64,000 nt of DNA, taken from Stenotrophomonas_A sp035629025 (GTDB lineage Bacteria; Pseudomonadota; Gammaproteobacteria; Xanthomonadales; Xanthomonadaceae). Where the stretch lies: positions 29,540 through 93,539 of the forward strand of contig DASPIU010000040.1 of assembly GCA_035629025.1 (NCBI GenBank). The letters run 5' to 3'. The notes beneath the pieces were generated by a model. It ran no database searches. It had not been told where the DNA came from and saw nothing but the letters and a program-made list of their open reading frames with translations. Shown here in pieces: positions 1 to 7,794 of the stretch. Within the stretch, counting starts at the first letter, position 1. Every line of letters starts with the position of its first letter. The position numbers and the translations under genes were made by a program.

Positions 1-266
1 CGCGACGACATCACCGCAAAGCCCATGCCGAACAGCAGCGAGAACAAGGTGTAGAACTTGCCCTGCACGAAGAAGTACACCAACGCGTCGGCGAGGCGGT
101 CGATGCCGGTCAGTGCCGGGTTCACGCCGGTCAGCGCGGCGTTGAGCGGCCCGACGAAGCCCTCGATGTTCATCAGCAGGATGCCGAGCAGGGCGAAGCC
201 GCGCACGACATCGAGCAGGACGATGCGCTCAGCCGGCGCCACCGGCTGCAAGGACGAGGCGTTCAT
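1..266 (-). CDS. DUF418/YeiB-family membrane protein (N-terminal part only)
   Basis: The gene runs off the left edge, so only the first 88 codons are visible. They begin with a short hydrophilic stretch followed by ERIVLLDVVRGFALLGILL, then MNIEGF. The pattern R-x-x-x-L-D-x-x-R-G-x-A-L-L-G-I-L-x-x-N-I is the signature start of DUF418 proteins such as YeiB, polytopic inner-membrane proteins of poorly defined function. A second hydrophobic segment (FYTLFSLLFGMGFAVM) follows near residue 72, as in the family. The ATG at 266 is the first in frame. The rest of the protein, including the DUF418 domain itself, lies outside the window. Confidence 0.8.
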   Translation of the reverse strand, partial: MNASSLQPVAPAERIVLLDVVRGFALLGILLMNIEGFVGPLNAALTGVNPALTGIDRLADALVYFFVQGKFYTLFSLLFGMGFAVMSS

Positions 267-318
267 GGCAACACGATGGCGTGCGCTGTGCCGCATCCGG
301 CAGGCACCCCAAACGCAC

Positions 319-340
319 GCGGCCCGCCGAAGCGGGCCGC
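319..340 (-). terminator. UUCG-tetraloop hairpin downstream of slyD
   Basis: A perfect 9-bp inverted repeat (GCGGCCCGC / GCGGGCCGC) closes a 4-nt loop that reads TTCG on the - strand, an exceptionally stable tetraloop. It starts 19 nt after the FKBP stop codon. The T-rich tail is weak (TGCGTTTGGGG), so termination efficiency is uncertain, but position and stability fit the 3' end of the FKBP transcript. Confidence 0.65.
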
Positions 341-359
341 GGCAAGACGCCGGGACGAC

Positions 360-839
360 TTAGTGGTGATGGCCGCCGTCGCCGTGCACGTGGCCGTGCT
401 CGGTTTCCTCGGCGCTGGCCTCGCGCACGTCAACGATTTCCACGTCGAAATGCAGGTCCTTGCCGGCCATCGGGTGGTTGAGGTCCACGTCGACCACGCT
501 CATGCCGACCTTCTGCACGGTGACCGCGCGCGGGCCGAAGTTGGTCTGCAGCACCACCTGCATGCCCGGCACCAGCTTGGTGTCGCCGAAATGCTTCTTC
601 GGCACGCGCTGGCTCAGGCCGTCGCGGCGCTCGCCATAGGCTTCGGCGGCCGGCACGTCCACGCTCAGCGTCTCGCCCGCTTCCTTGTCCAGCATCGCCT
701 TTTCCAGGCCCGGGATGATGTTGCCGTGGCCGATCAGGATGGCCAGCGGCTCACGATCCTTCGAGCTTTCGATCGGCGCCTGGCCGACCTCGGAAACGGT
801 GTAGTGGAAGCGGACGACGCGGTCTTTTTCGATCTTCAT
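360..839 (-). CDS. slyD: SlyD-type FKBP peptidyl-prolyl cis-trans isomerase
   Basis: This 159-residue protein has the SlyD architecture: an FKBP half at each end (MKIEKDRVVRFHYTV..., then HPMAGKDLHFDVEIVDV) with an insert-in-flap chaperone segment between them. It catalyses prolyl isomerisation, acts as a cytosolic folding chaperone and in this family also handles nickel. The C-terminus is histidine-rich (GHVHGDGGHHH), a shortened form of the metal-binding SlyD tail. The ATG at 839 starts directly at the conserved MKIEKDRVV. An upstream in-frame extension lacks family similarity and was rejected. A stable hairpin follows the stop. The divergent NlpC/P60 gene begins 107 bp away, so the two share a promoter region. 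Confidence 0.9.
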   Translation of the reverse strand: MKIEKDRVVRFHYTVSEVGQAPIESSKDREPLAILIGHGNIIPGLEKAMLDKEAGETLSVDVPAAEAYGERRDGLSQRVPKKHFGDTKLVPGMQVVLQTNFGPRAVTVQKVGMSVVDVDLNHPMAGKDLHFDVEIVDVREASAEETEHGHVHGDGGHHH

Positions 840-946
840 GGCGGCTCTGGCTGGGCCTGCGCGCTGGCAGGCATGGGGACGGCTTGTCGGCCGCCGGGGG
901 CGCCGCCATGATGGCGGCCATTCAAACTGCGCATTATCCGGGCTCC

Positions 947-1501
947 ATGCCGAACAAGCCAGCCGTTCCCCTGCGCACCCAACCGTCGCGACCACGCTCT
1001 CTTTCGTTGTTCGCCCTGGCCGCGCTGGCCGCAGCCCTGGCCGGTTGTGCCAGCCAACCGCCGCCGCGCAAGGGCGCCCTGCCGCCGGCGCGGGTCTGGC
1101 CGCAGGTGATGCCGGCCGACCCGGTGGCCGCCAATTCGGTGCTGATGCGGGCGCTGGGCCTGGTCGGCACGCCCTACCGCTACGGCGGCAACACGCCCGA
1201 GGGCGGCTTTGATTGCAGTGGTCTGGTGACCTACGTCTATCGCGACATGCTCGACCTGCGCCTGCCGCGCAGCTCCAGTGAACTGGCCGCGTTGCAGGGT
1301 CCGAAGATTGCGCCAGAGCGCCTGGCCGCAGGGGATCTGGTGTTTTTCGGCGCGCGCGGCAGCGTGTCGCACGTCGGCATCTATGTCGGCGAAGGCCGTT
1401 TCGTGCACGCCCCGAGCACGGGCGGAACGGTCCGGCTGGATACGCTGGACGGCTATTACTGGCGCGACCATTACACAGGCGCGAAACGGGTATTGCACTG
1501 A
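947..1501 (+). CDS. NlpC/P60 cell-wall peptidase, predicted lipoprotein
   Basis: The 184-residue product starts with a signal sequence ending in a lipobox (ALAAALAGC), which predicts an outer-membrane-anchored lipoprotein. The C-terminal 110 residues form an NlpC/P60 domain. The catalytic Cys lies in GGFDCSGLV, the His in VSHVGIYVG, and a third polar position follows in FVHAPS. The preceding GTPYRYGG motif is typical of gamma-D-glutamyl-diaminopimelate endopeptidases that cut peptidoglycan stem peptides (E. coli Spr/MepS and NlpC). The ATG at 947 places the signal peptide at the N-terminus. An in-frame ATG at 908 would add 13 residues and is less likely. A paralogue follows 108 bp downstream. 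Confidence 0.88.
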   Translation: MPNKPAVPLRTQPSRPRSLSLFALAALAAALAGCASQPPPRKGALPPARVWPQVMPADPVAANSVLMRALGLVGTPYRYGGNTPEGGFDCSGLVTYVYRDMLDLRLPRSSSELAALQGPKIAPERLAAGDLVFFGARGSVSHVGIYVGEGRFVHAPSTGGTVRLDTLDGYYWRDHYTGAKRVLH

Positions 1502-1609
1502 AACGTGACGTACCGCACGTTGTGAAAAACGAAACTTTAACGGATTTTGAACCTCACGCCGGCTTCACCGGGGCATCATCCCGCATCGCCTGCCGAATGT
1601 GATCCACGC

Positions 1610-2362
1610 GTGACGACCGACGACCTTTCTTTCACTCCGCGTTTCGCTCTCCGGACCTCCCTCCGCCTGCTCTGCGCCACGGCGCTGTGCGTGGCCGCCG
1701 CACCGGTCCTGGCCCAGAACGCGGAGAAGGCCACCGCCGCCAGCCCCGATATCCTCGCGCAGGACACTGTTACCGCTACCGCCCCGGCCCAGGCTGCTCC
1801 GCGCAGCCGCGCCGACGCCGCGGCCACCGCCACCCTGGCAGCCCTGCTGCCGCACCTGGCCGGTAACGACACCATTCCGCTGATGGACCGTTCGGCGATG
1901 TTTGCCGGCGACCTCAGCCGCCTGCTGGCCAACTACGACGTCTCGCAGAGCGCCGCCGACCGCGCCGAGATCGCGGTGAGCGACAGCAAGGTGCAGACCA
2001 TCCTCAAGCGTGCGATGGGCCTGCTGGGCACGCCGTACCGCTGGGGCGGCACCTCGCCCGACGGTTTCGACTGCAGCGGGCTGGTGGGTTACGTGTTCAA
2101 GAACGCCCTGGGCATCGAACTGCCGCGCGTGTCGCGCGAGATGGCGCATGACGAGGCTGCGGCGCTGATCAAGGATCGCGGCGCGCTGACCGCGGGCGAC
2201 CTGGTGTTCTTCGGACGCCGTGGCCGCGTGGACCACGTGGGCATCTACGTGGGCGAGGGGCGCTTCCTGCATGCGCCCAGCCGTGGCAAGGATGTGCAGA
2301 TCGACACCCTGGCCAGTGGCTATTGGGGCGAAAAGTTCGTGCAGGCGCGCCGGGTGCTTTGA
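1610..2362 (+). CDS. NlpC/P60 cell-wall peptidase, secreted paralogue
   Basis: This is a second peptidoglycan endopeptidase of the same family. It has a Sec signal peptide (RTSLRLLCATALCVAAAPVLAQ) without a lipobox, then about 100 residues of Ala-rich low-complexity spacer, then the NlpC/P60 domain. The catalytic Cys is in GFDCSGLVGY, His in VDHVGIYVG, followed by FLHAPS. The domain is clearly similar to the preceding lipoprotein, so the pair is probably an old tandem duplication with one anchored and one soluble enzyme. No ATG fits the start. GTG at 1610 gives a compact signal peptide; an in-frame TTG at 1547 would add 21 polar residues. A strong terminator follows the gene. Confidence 0.85.
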   Translation: MTTDDLSFTPRFALRTSLRLLCATALCVAAAPVLAQNAEKATAASPDILAQDTVTATAPAQAAPRSRADAAATATLAALLPHLAGNDTIPLMDRSAMFAGDLSRLLANYDVSQSAADRAEIAVSDSKVQTILKRAMGLLGTPYRWGGTSPDGFDCSGLVGYVFKNALGIELPRVSREMAHDEAAALIKDRGALTAGDLVFFGRRGRVDHVGIYVGEGRFLHAPSRGKDVQIDTLASGYWGEKFVQARRVL

Positions 2363-2387
2363 GCGCTGACGCGTTGGGTTGAATTGA

Positions 2388-2417
2388 AAAGGCCGCCTGG
2401 AGCGGCCTTTTTGTTTT
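2388..2417 (+). terminator. Rho-independent terminator after NlpC/P60 pair
   Basis: A 9-bp stem (AAAGGCCGC / GCGGCCTTT) with a 5-nt loop is followed by TTGTTTT. It lies 25 nt after the NlpC/P60 stop codon and has the classical intrinsic terminator layout. Confidence 0.9.
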
Positions 2418-2470
2418 CCGGGGTCGTGTCGGTCGCGATGTTGATCGGGTCGGTGGTTGTATCCGCCGTT

Positions 2471-2494
2471 TGTAGGAGCGGCTTCAGCCGCGAC
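2471..2494. repeat. GTAG-type REP hairpin
   Basis: TGTAGGAGCGGCTTCAGCCG followed by CGAC: a GTAG head and a GCGGC/GCCGC stem-loop. The same element, or its reverse complement, recurs at 16934, 22118, 39546, 39598 and 48974, with diverged versions at 16637, 16689, 61459 and 61528. It is extragenic here, in the gap between convergent genes. Confidence 0.85.
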
Positions 2495-2502
2495 CGGCCA
2501 AC

Positions 2503-2988
2503 CTACGCGTCACTGTGATACTGCGCGACCGTATCCTCGATCCCCTTGCTCAGCTCCATCACCTTCAGCGCGTACTCCGACAAGCGCTGGTCTGCCGGGA
2601 TGTCCGGTACCCAGCCCGGCACCGGTACCGGCGTGGCGTGGTCTTCGTCCATCGCCACGAACACGATGATGCAATGCGTGCACAGCCGCGACTGACCGCC
2701 GACCGGGCTGCGCGCCCACACATCGATGGCGAAATGCATGCTGGTGCGGCCGGTGTACACCAGCTTGGCCGATACCGTCACCACGTCGCCGATCAGGATC
2801 GGCGCGACGAAACGAATCCCGCCCACCGCCACCGTCACGCAGTAGTGGCCGCTCCAGCCGCTGGCCGCGGCAAAGCCGACCTGGTCGATCCACTTCATCA
2901 CCGCCCCGCCGTGGACCTTGCCGCCGAAGTTCACGTCGTTCGGCTCGGCCAGGAAACGGAAATTCAACTCGCGCTGCGTGCCACTCAT
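2503..2988 (-). CDS. Acyl-CoA thioesterase (hotdog fold, YciA/BACH-like)
   Basis: The 161-residue protein resembles YciA-type acyl-CoA thioesterases. It begins RELNFRFLAEPNDVNFGGKV followed by HGGAVMKWIDQVGF, the hotdog helix with the conserved N-x-x-G-x-x-x-G-G-x-x-M-x-W-x-D pattern that supplies the catalytic Asp. GRTSMHFAIDVWAR further on is the usual CoA-binding strand region. These cytosolic enzymes hydrolyse acyl-CoA to free acid and CoA. The ATG at 2988 gives a normal family N-terminus. The same frame is open much further upstream, but that extension has no recognisable content. The gene is divergent from the sigma-54 regulator at 3256 with 267 bp between them, and no recognisable element was found in that gap. 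Confidence 0.85.
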   Translation of the reverse strand: MSGTQRELNFRFLAEPNDVNFGGKVHGGAVMKWIDQVGFAAASGWSGHYCVTVAVGGIRFVAPILIGDVVTVSAKLVYTGRTSMHFAIDVWARSPVGGQSRLCTHCIIVFVAMDEDHATPVPVPGWVPDIPADQRLSEYALKVMELSKGIEDTVAQYHSDA

Positions 2989-3255
2989 GTCCGGCTCCGG
3001 ATGAAGAGCGCCCAGTGTGCCATGCCGCTTTCCGCGCCTGCCTGGCCCCGCACGGCCCCCCGCCCTGCTGCTGGCCGGTTTGCCACTGCCTTCGCGTTGA
3101 CAGGGATGTCTGCCCCCGGGGCTTCCGGCCGGGCAGGCCAGGTGACCGCGTGCATGCTTGTGGCAGCGCGGTCGGCCGGACAGGGGGCGGCCTGCCGGAT
3201 AGCGGTTCCCATTCCAGCGCTCCGCCACGCGCAGGCCCCGCGTGGCAGGACGTGC

Positions 3256-4587
3256 ATGGCAGCCATTCCTGATCTCAATCGCCGCTGCGTCATCTGGTTC
3301 GGGCGACCGCGCCAGCAGGAGCGCGAAATCCTCGCCGCTGCCGGCTGGCGCCTGCGCATCGTCGAGCGCGACGATGACACCGGCATCGGCCTGCGCGGCG
3401 ACGACCTCGTTGTCGGCATGGTCGATCTGCGCGAGGACGGCGCCGACCTCGGTCGCGTGCGGCGCCTGCTCGATACCCAGCGCTACCTGTCGCTGATGGC
3501 GGTGACACCATCCGAAGCCAACAACCAGGAACCCATCGAGGAATTGCTGGGGCAGTGCATCGAGACCTTCAGCAGCCCGCTGGATCCGCGCCGCATCGTG
3601 CAGGCGCTGCGCCTGCTGGAGACGCCAGCGCACGGTGAGCCGTCGCAAGGCGGCGTGGAAGCGCTGATCGGCGAGAGCTCGGTCATGCGCGCCACCCATG
3701 CGCGCCTGCGCAAGTTCGCTCCAGTCGACCTGCCGGTGCTGGTCACCGGCGAAACCGGTACCGGCAAAGAAGTGGCGGCGCGGGCGATCCACGAACTTTC
3801 CGCGCGCCATGGCCGCAGCTTCATCGCGGTGAACTGCGGCGCGCTGCCGGCCAGCCTGGTGCAATCCGAACTGTTCGGCCACGAGCGCGGCGCCTTCACC
3901 GGCGCATCGGCGCGGCGCCTGGGCCTGTTCGAGTCGGCCAACGGCGGCACCGTGTTCCTCGACGAGATCGGCGACCTGCCACTGGACGTGCAGACCAACC
4001 TGCTGCGCGTGCTGCAGGAAGGCACCATCGAGCGCGTCGGCAGCAACCAGGCGGTGAAGGTGGATGTGCGGGTCCTCGCCGCCACCCATGTCGATCTGGA
4101 ACAGGCCGTGGCCGCGGGCCGCTTCCGCCGCGACCTGTATTACCGCCTCAACGTGCTGCGCCTGCCGATGCCCTCGCTGCGCGAGCGCGGCAGCGATATC
4201 GCGCTGCTGGCCCACCACTTCCTTGACTGCTTCCGCAGCCACCACCCTACCCGCGCGCGCGGCTTTTCCGCAGCGGCATTGCGCGCGATGGCCGCCTTCG
4301 ACTGGCCCGGCAACGTGCGCGAACTGCTCAACCGCGTGCAGCGCGCCGCGGTCATCGCCGAGCAGGAGCTGATCACAGACATTGACCTGGAGCTGGCTGC
4401 CGCCACGCCCTCGAGTCGCCCGCGACTGGAACAGGCCCGCGACCAGGCCGAACGCGACGCCCTGCTCCTGCACCTGCGCCAGAGCCAGTACAACGTCAGC
4501 GCCTGCGCGCGCCTGATGCAGGTCTCGCGGGTGACCGTGTATCGCCTGTGTCGCAAGCATGGAGTGGCACTTGGGGGCCGGGAATAG
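3256..4587 (+). CDS. Sigma-54-dependent transcriptional activator with VpsR-like N-terminal domain
   Basis: The 443-residue protein has three parts. Residues 1-125 form a receiver-like domain resembling VpsR; it includes VGMVDLRED but lacks a clear acidic phosphorylation pocket. Residues 135-370 form the AAA+ sigma-54 activation domain: Walker A GETGTGKE at about 165-172, an intact GAFTGA loop at about 212-217 and Walker B VFLDEIGDL at about 233-241. The C-terminus is a Fis-type helix-turn-helix (ACARLMQVSRVTVYRLCRK). VpsR and FleQ relatives regulate biofilm matrix genes and can respond to cyclic di-GMP; a ligand here is inference. Its neighbour is the fap-like operon, which has a -24/-12 promoter, making this the obvious activator. 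The last residues and stop codon lie in a GGGAAT repeat. Confidence 0.85.
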   Translation: MAAIPDLNRRCVIWFGRPRQQEREILAAAGWRLRIVERDDDTGIGLRGDDLVVGMVDLREDGADLGRVRRLLDTQRYLSLMAVTPSEANNQEPIEELLGQCIETFSSPLDPRRIVQALRLLETPAHGEPSQGGVEALIGESSVMRATHARLRKFAPVDLPVLVTGETGTGKEVAARAIHELSARHGRSFIAVNCGALPASLVQSELFGHERGAFTGASARRLGLFESANGGTVFLDEIGDLPLDVQTNLLRVLQEGTIERVGSNQAVKVDVRVLAATHVDLEQAVAAGRFRRDLYYRLNVLRLPMPSLRERGSDIALLAHHFLDCFRSHHPTRARGFSAAALRAMAAFDWPGNVRELLNRVQRAAVIAEQELITDIDLELAAATPSSRPRLEQARDQAERDALLLHLRQSQYNVSACARLMQVSRVTVYRLCRKHGVALGGRE

Positions 4588-4665
4588 GGAATCGGGAAAG
4601 GGGAATCGTCAGAGCACGGCAACCGCTTTACCGATTCCCCATTCCCCATTCCCCATTCCCAGCCT
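4576..4665. repeat. GGGAAT/ATTCCC inverted repeat between convergent genes
   Basis: The left part holds GGGAATAGGGAATCGGG and the right part, in inverted orientation, CGATTCCCCATTCCCCATTCC. Together they can form a large imperfect hairpin between the regulator and the fapF stop codons. The regulator's terminal Gly-Arg-Glu and TAG fall inside the left arm. A related element sits at 19434-19550, also between convergent genes, so a bidirectional terminator role is likely. Confidence 0.75.
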
Positions 4666-4671
4666 CCCAGC

Positions 4672-6054
4672 TCACAACATATAAGGCACCTTGAAGGCCA
4701 AGCTGAAATCCGGCGCATCCGGGGTCAGGCCGATCCCAAGCAGGCTCACCAGGGTGGCGTGCTGGTTCAGCGCGTAGGTCACGCCAAGGTTGAGGGTGGC
4801 GGCGTTGGCATCGCTGCCGATCACTTTCACCCATTGGCCGTTGTCGTAGCGGGTGGAGGCGCGGGCGCTGAGCTTGTCGGTGAAGGAGATGCTCAGGCTG
4901 GTGCGTTCGTTGAAGGCAAACGCAACACCCGCGCCGAAATAGATCGAATCGCCCAGGCGCACTTCGCCCGGGTTGATGGTGTCGGGGTTGCTGTCGATAT
5001 CGTCGAAGCTGCGCTTGAACGAGTAGATGTAGCCAATGTTGGCAAACAGGATGGCCGGGTCGGCGGTCTTCACCGCTGACAGGCCGAGATTGGCCTGCCA
5101 TACGCCGTTGCCGGTGGGCTGCTTGCTCGGCACGGCGAAGCGGATGAACTGGTCGTCGTCGCGTTCAAGCACCTTCCAGTCCACGCCATACGGCTCGCGG
5201 CCGGTAGGGGCGGTGGCGCCGAAGGTGAGCACGGTTTCCGGCAAGCGGCCGCGCTCGGGGAACAGGCGGTAGTTGCCGCTCAGGGCGATGTCGCCGAGTC
5301 CGCCACCGGTGGTTTCCTCCTGCGCGATCGCCGCGGCCGAGCCGCCGGCGCCGCCCTTCTGATACACGGTCTTGCGCTCCAGGAACGGCACGTCCACGTT
5401 CAAGGTCAGGTTCGGGCTGACGCCCCAGCGCGCGGCCAGGTTATAGGTCAGCGAATCGGACTCGACGTTCTCGATGGCGATGTTGCCCAGGAAGATCGCG
5501 TCCAGCGCGAGAAAGCCATTGAGGGTCAGCAGCTTGCGGTCGTAGCGCGCATAGGTGAGGCTGTTTTCGATTGTCAGCTTCTGGTCGAACAGCGCGCGCA
5601 CCTGTTGCTTGACGTCGTTGACGCTGCGCCGTGATTCCTCCTTGGCCTGCTGGCCTTCGGCGGCGCTGCTGGCATAGCCGGCACTGGGAGGAGGTGGCGG
5701 CGCGTTGCGCTCGCCGGCCTCCGCCGCCTCGGCGGCCACCGCCGCGGCGGCGGAAGGCACCGAAGCGGTGCCAGTGATCGGCGCACCGCCACCGGTCTTG
5801 CCGGCCAGGCGCGCCTGCATGGCCTGCACCTGCACATCGAGCTCGCGCAGGCGCCGGACCTCTTGTGCGTAGTTGGCCTTCAAGGCTTCGAGCTGCGCCA
5901 TCAGCTCGCGTACGTCCTCGGCATCCTCGGCGCTCATCGCCGGTGCCGCTGACGCCGGACTGCCGGACTGTTGCGCCAGCGCCGGCGTGCTCGCCCCCCA
6001 CATGGCCGCCAGCGTCGCACCGGCTGCCGCTCCGTAACGCATCATCCTTTGCAT
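4672..6054 (-). CDS. fapF: FapF-like outer-membrane amyloid export pore
   Basis: The 460-residue protein has a Sec signal peptide (AAGATLAAMWGASTPALA, cleaved before QQSG). A heptad-like coiled-coil follows at about 42-85 (EDAEDVRELMAQLEALKANY onward), then an Ala/Pro-rich linker containing PPPPPS. From about residue 165 to the end there are alternating aromatic/polar strands typical of a beta-barrel. This layout of periplasmic coiled-coil, linker and barrel is that of FapF, the trimeric channel that secretes Fap amyloid subunits in Pseudomonas. Fifth-to-sixth position in a fap-ordered operon supports the call. The barrel ends FKVPYML rather than with a terminal Phe. Without the context it would be called a transporter-like outer-membrane protein. 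Confidence 0.75.
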   Translation of the reverse strand: MQRMMRYGAAAGATLAAMWGASTPALAQQSGSPASAAPAMSAEDAEDVRELMAQLEALKANYAQEVRRLRELDVQVQAMQARLAGKTGGGAPITGTASVPSAAAAVAAEAAEAGERNAPPPPPSAGYASSAAEGQQAKEESRRSVNDVKQQVRALFDQKLTIENSLTYARYDRKLLTLNGFLALDAIFLGNIAIENVESDSLTYNLAARWGVSPNLTLNVDVPFLERKTVYQKGGAGGSAAAIAQEETTGGGLGDIALSGNYRLFPERGRLPETVLTFGATAPTGREPYGVDWKVLERDDDQFIRFAVPSKQPTGNGVWQANLGLSAVKTADPAILFANIGYIYSFKRSFDDIDSNPDTINPGEVRLGDSIYFGAGVAFAFNERTSLSISFTDKLSARASTRYDNGQWVKVIGSDANAATLNLGVTYALNQHATLVSLLGIGLTPDAPDFSLAFKVPYML

Positions 6055-6105
6055 TGCAGGTTCTCCCCCGTCGCCGCCACGGCGCGGTTTCAGTGATCGA
6101 TGGGC

Positions 6106-6960
6106 TTACTGGCCCAGGCCCGGGCCGACGCCGCGCGCCAAGGTGATGGCCTGGGCGACGTTCTGGTTCAACGGCAGGTTGTTGGCGACCGATTGCCGGA
6201 CCAGGTCCAGTTGCAGGCGGTTGCTGATCTGTTGCGCATCGCCGGTGATCTGGATGCTCTGGCCGACGCTGCCATTGCGGATCCACTGCTGCACCTCGCC
6301 CTGGCCGGCGATCATCAGCAGCACGCCGGCCGCGCCATTGGCGTAACTGGCGCTGGCACTGGCCGCGCCATCGCTGACCTGCAGCGTGCCGGCGGCCAGG
6401 CCGGCACCAGTGGTTTGCGGAGCGCTGCCATCGCGCACGCTGAGCTGGGTGCTGTTGACGGCAGCGTTGGCATCGCCAGCGACCTGCACGCTCTGCACCA
6501 GGCCGGAAACATTCTGCAAACCGCTGCCATCCACGCTGCGCGCGGGCCCGGTCTGGGCGGCGTCGGGCGCTGCTTGCGCCGGCGGCGTCGCGGCGCTCGC
6601 CAACTGCGTGGCCGCCTGCGGCTCGGGTGCATTGGCGGCGGTGATGTTGACCGTGGGGGTGAAGGTCACCTTCGGCACGCTGCCGCCCTGGCTGAAATCC
6701 ATCGCCACCTTCATCGTGCTTTCCAGCACCTGCCCGCTGGCGGTCTGCCAGGTGGAGATCATCGACACGCCGAACCAGGCAACGGTGTTGTCGCCCACGG
6801 TGTAGCGGCCGCGCATGCCGGCCAGCTCCTCGTCGGAGATTTCGCTGATGCCGCGGCCAGTGCTGGCCGGCGCTTCATCGGTGTCCTGCGCGCAGGCCTG
6901 GAAGGCGGGTTGCAGCAGCGCCGCGCCAAGGGCGAGCAGCAGGGGATTGGGTTTGTTCAT
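6106..6960 (-). CDS. fapE: FapE-like exported amyloid accessory protein
   Basis: The 284-residue protein has a signal peptide (LLLALGAALLQPAFQACA) and a conserved N-terminal block, ISDEELAGMRGRYTVGDNTV, followed by AWFGVSMISTWQT. I associate this block with FapE-type proteins encoded beside fapD. An Ala/Pro-rich linker separates it from a C-terminal part with repeat-like segments such as VSGLVQSVQVAGDANAAVN and NRLQLDLVRQ, reminiscent of the amyloid repeats upstream. FapE in Pseudomonas is found in purified fibrils, but its exact role is unsettled. The gene follows fapD by 12 nt and precedes fapF by 51 nt, so all are cotranscribed. Assignment rests on order, signal peptide and the first block. 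Confidence 0.65.
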   Translation of the reverse strand: MNKPNPLLLALGAALLQPAFQACAQDTDEAPASTGRGISEISDEELAGMRGRYTVGDNTVAWFGVSMISTWQTASGQVLESTMKVAMDFSQGGSVPKVTFTPTVNITAANAPEPQAATQLASAATPPAQAAPDAAQTGPARSVDGSGLQNVSGLVQSVQVAGDANAAVNSTQLSVRDGSAPQTTGAGLAAGTLQVSDGAASASASYANGAAGVLLMIAGQGEVQQWIRNGSVGQSIQITGDAQQISNRLQLDLVRQSVANNLPLNQNVAQAITLARGVGPGLGQ

Positions 6961-6972
6961 GGCATGGCTCCT

Positions 6973-7662
6973 TCAGAACAGGTCGGCGTGGGTGAAGCCG
7001 AAGTCGACCAGTTCCGCTTCGGTAATGGGCCCTTGCCGCGCATACAGCGCGCGGGCGCTGGGCTTGCTGCTGGGTTGCAGCAGCACGGTGTTGCGATCAA
7101 AGTCGCTGCCGATGACCACGAACACGGCGCGCGAGGGCCAGCCTTCGAGGAATTCGGAAACGGGGATGTTGCGGTTGCCGAGGATCGGGTCGGCCAGTTC
7201 GACGCGGTCGCCGATGACCTGCTTGAGCACGACGAAGTGGCGGAAGCCACGCACGTCCATCAGCACCAGGCCAGGCACGCGCAGGCTGCGCAGCCGGTCT
7301 TCGTTGATGCGGTAGCCGCGTCCGCGCATGCCGAGCGACTCGACGTAGCGCTTGATGTCCAGCAGGGAAAAGCCGCGCTCGCGGACGACCTGCGGGTCGG
7401 ACACGCCCATCATGCCTTCGATCACGCTGTGCTCGTCGACATCCAGGCGATAGCCGTACTTGAGAATGGTGGCCAGCGCCGCCGCGCCGCAGCTGTAATC
7501 GGTCTGCTGCCGCACCAGATAGCGGTAGCGGCCTTCCTGCATGCTTTCGACCTGGCCGGTGTAGAGCGCGCCATTGGGCAGCACGCCGGCAAAAGGCACT
7601 TCGCCGGCCCAGGCCACCGGGCGCAACGACAGCAGCAGGCACAGCAGGATCCAACGGTTCAT
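6973..7662 (-). CDS. fapD: FapD-like C39 family cysteine protease
   Basis: The 229-residue protein has a signal peptide (WILLCLLLSLRPVAWA) and a C39 peptidase domain. The catalytic Cys is in QQTDYSCGAAALATIL (about residue 58), His in GFRHFVVL (about 142) and Asp in LADPILGN (about 158). C39 domains normally cleave double-glycine leaders of bacteriocins. FapD is a stand-alone periplasmic version required for Fap fibril export and thought to process fap proteins. The ATG at 7662 begins the signal peptide; a longer in-frame start at 7737 would add 25 Pro/Arg-rich residues that overlap the upstream hairpin, so it was rejected. Confidence 0.85.
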   Translation of the reverse strand: MNRWILLCLLLSLRPVAWAGEVPFAGVLPNGALYTGQVESMQEGRYRYLVRQQTDYSCGAAALATILKYGYRLDVDEHSVIEGMMGVSDPQVVRERGFSLLDIKRYVESLGMRGRGYRINEDRLRSLRVPGLVLMDVRGFRHFVVLKQVIGDRVELADPILGNRNIPVSEFLEGWPSRAVFVVIGSDFDRNTVLLQPSSKPSARALYARQGPITEAELVDFGFTHADLF

Positions 7663-7681
7663 CGCACGGGCTTCCTGGGTT

Positions 7682-7752
7682 GGAAGCCCCCGCCCCAGGG
7701 GGACTAGGAACGGGGGCTTCCGGGGTGGCCCGGCCATTGGCGGATGGCCGGG
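7682..7752 (-). other. Two consecutive hairpins between fapC and fapD
   Basis: Within the 132-nt gap there are two perfect inverted repeats. CCCGGCCAT/ATGGCCGGG occupies 7729-7737 and 7744-7752. GGAAGCCCCCG/CGGGGGCTTCC occupies 7682-7692 and 7711-7721. Neither is followed by a T-tract on the - strand. They probably stabilise the 3' end of the fapC message or reduce read-through, giving more FapC subunit than export machinery; this is inference. Confidence 0.7.
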
Positions 7753-7794
7753 TTTGTTGCTCCTAACGCCAGATCGGGGCGTTGCCGGTCAGGT

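Noticed and set aside
1547..1609. TTG start for the second NlpC/P60 gene
   Set aside because: It would add 21 polar residues before the signal peptide; GTG at 1610 gives a normal leader, though the TTG cannot be excluded.
2989..4560. Long - strand frame running upstream of the thioesterase and opposite the sigma-54 activator
   Set aside because: The thioesterase has a clean ATG at 2988; the extension only reflects high GC opposite the activator gene.
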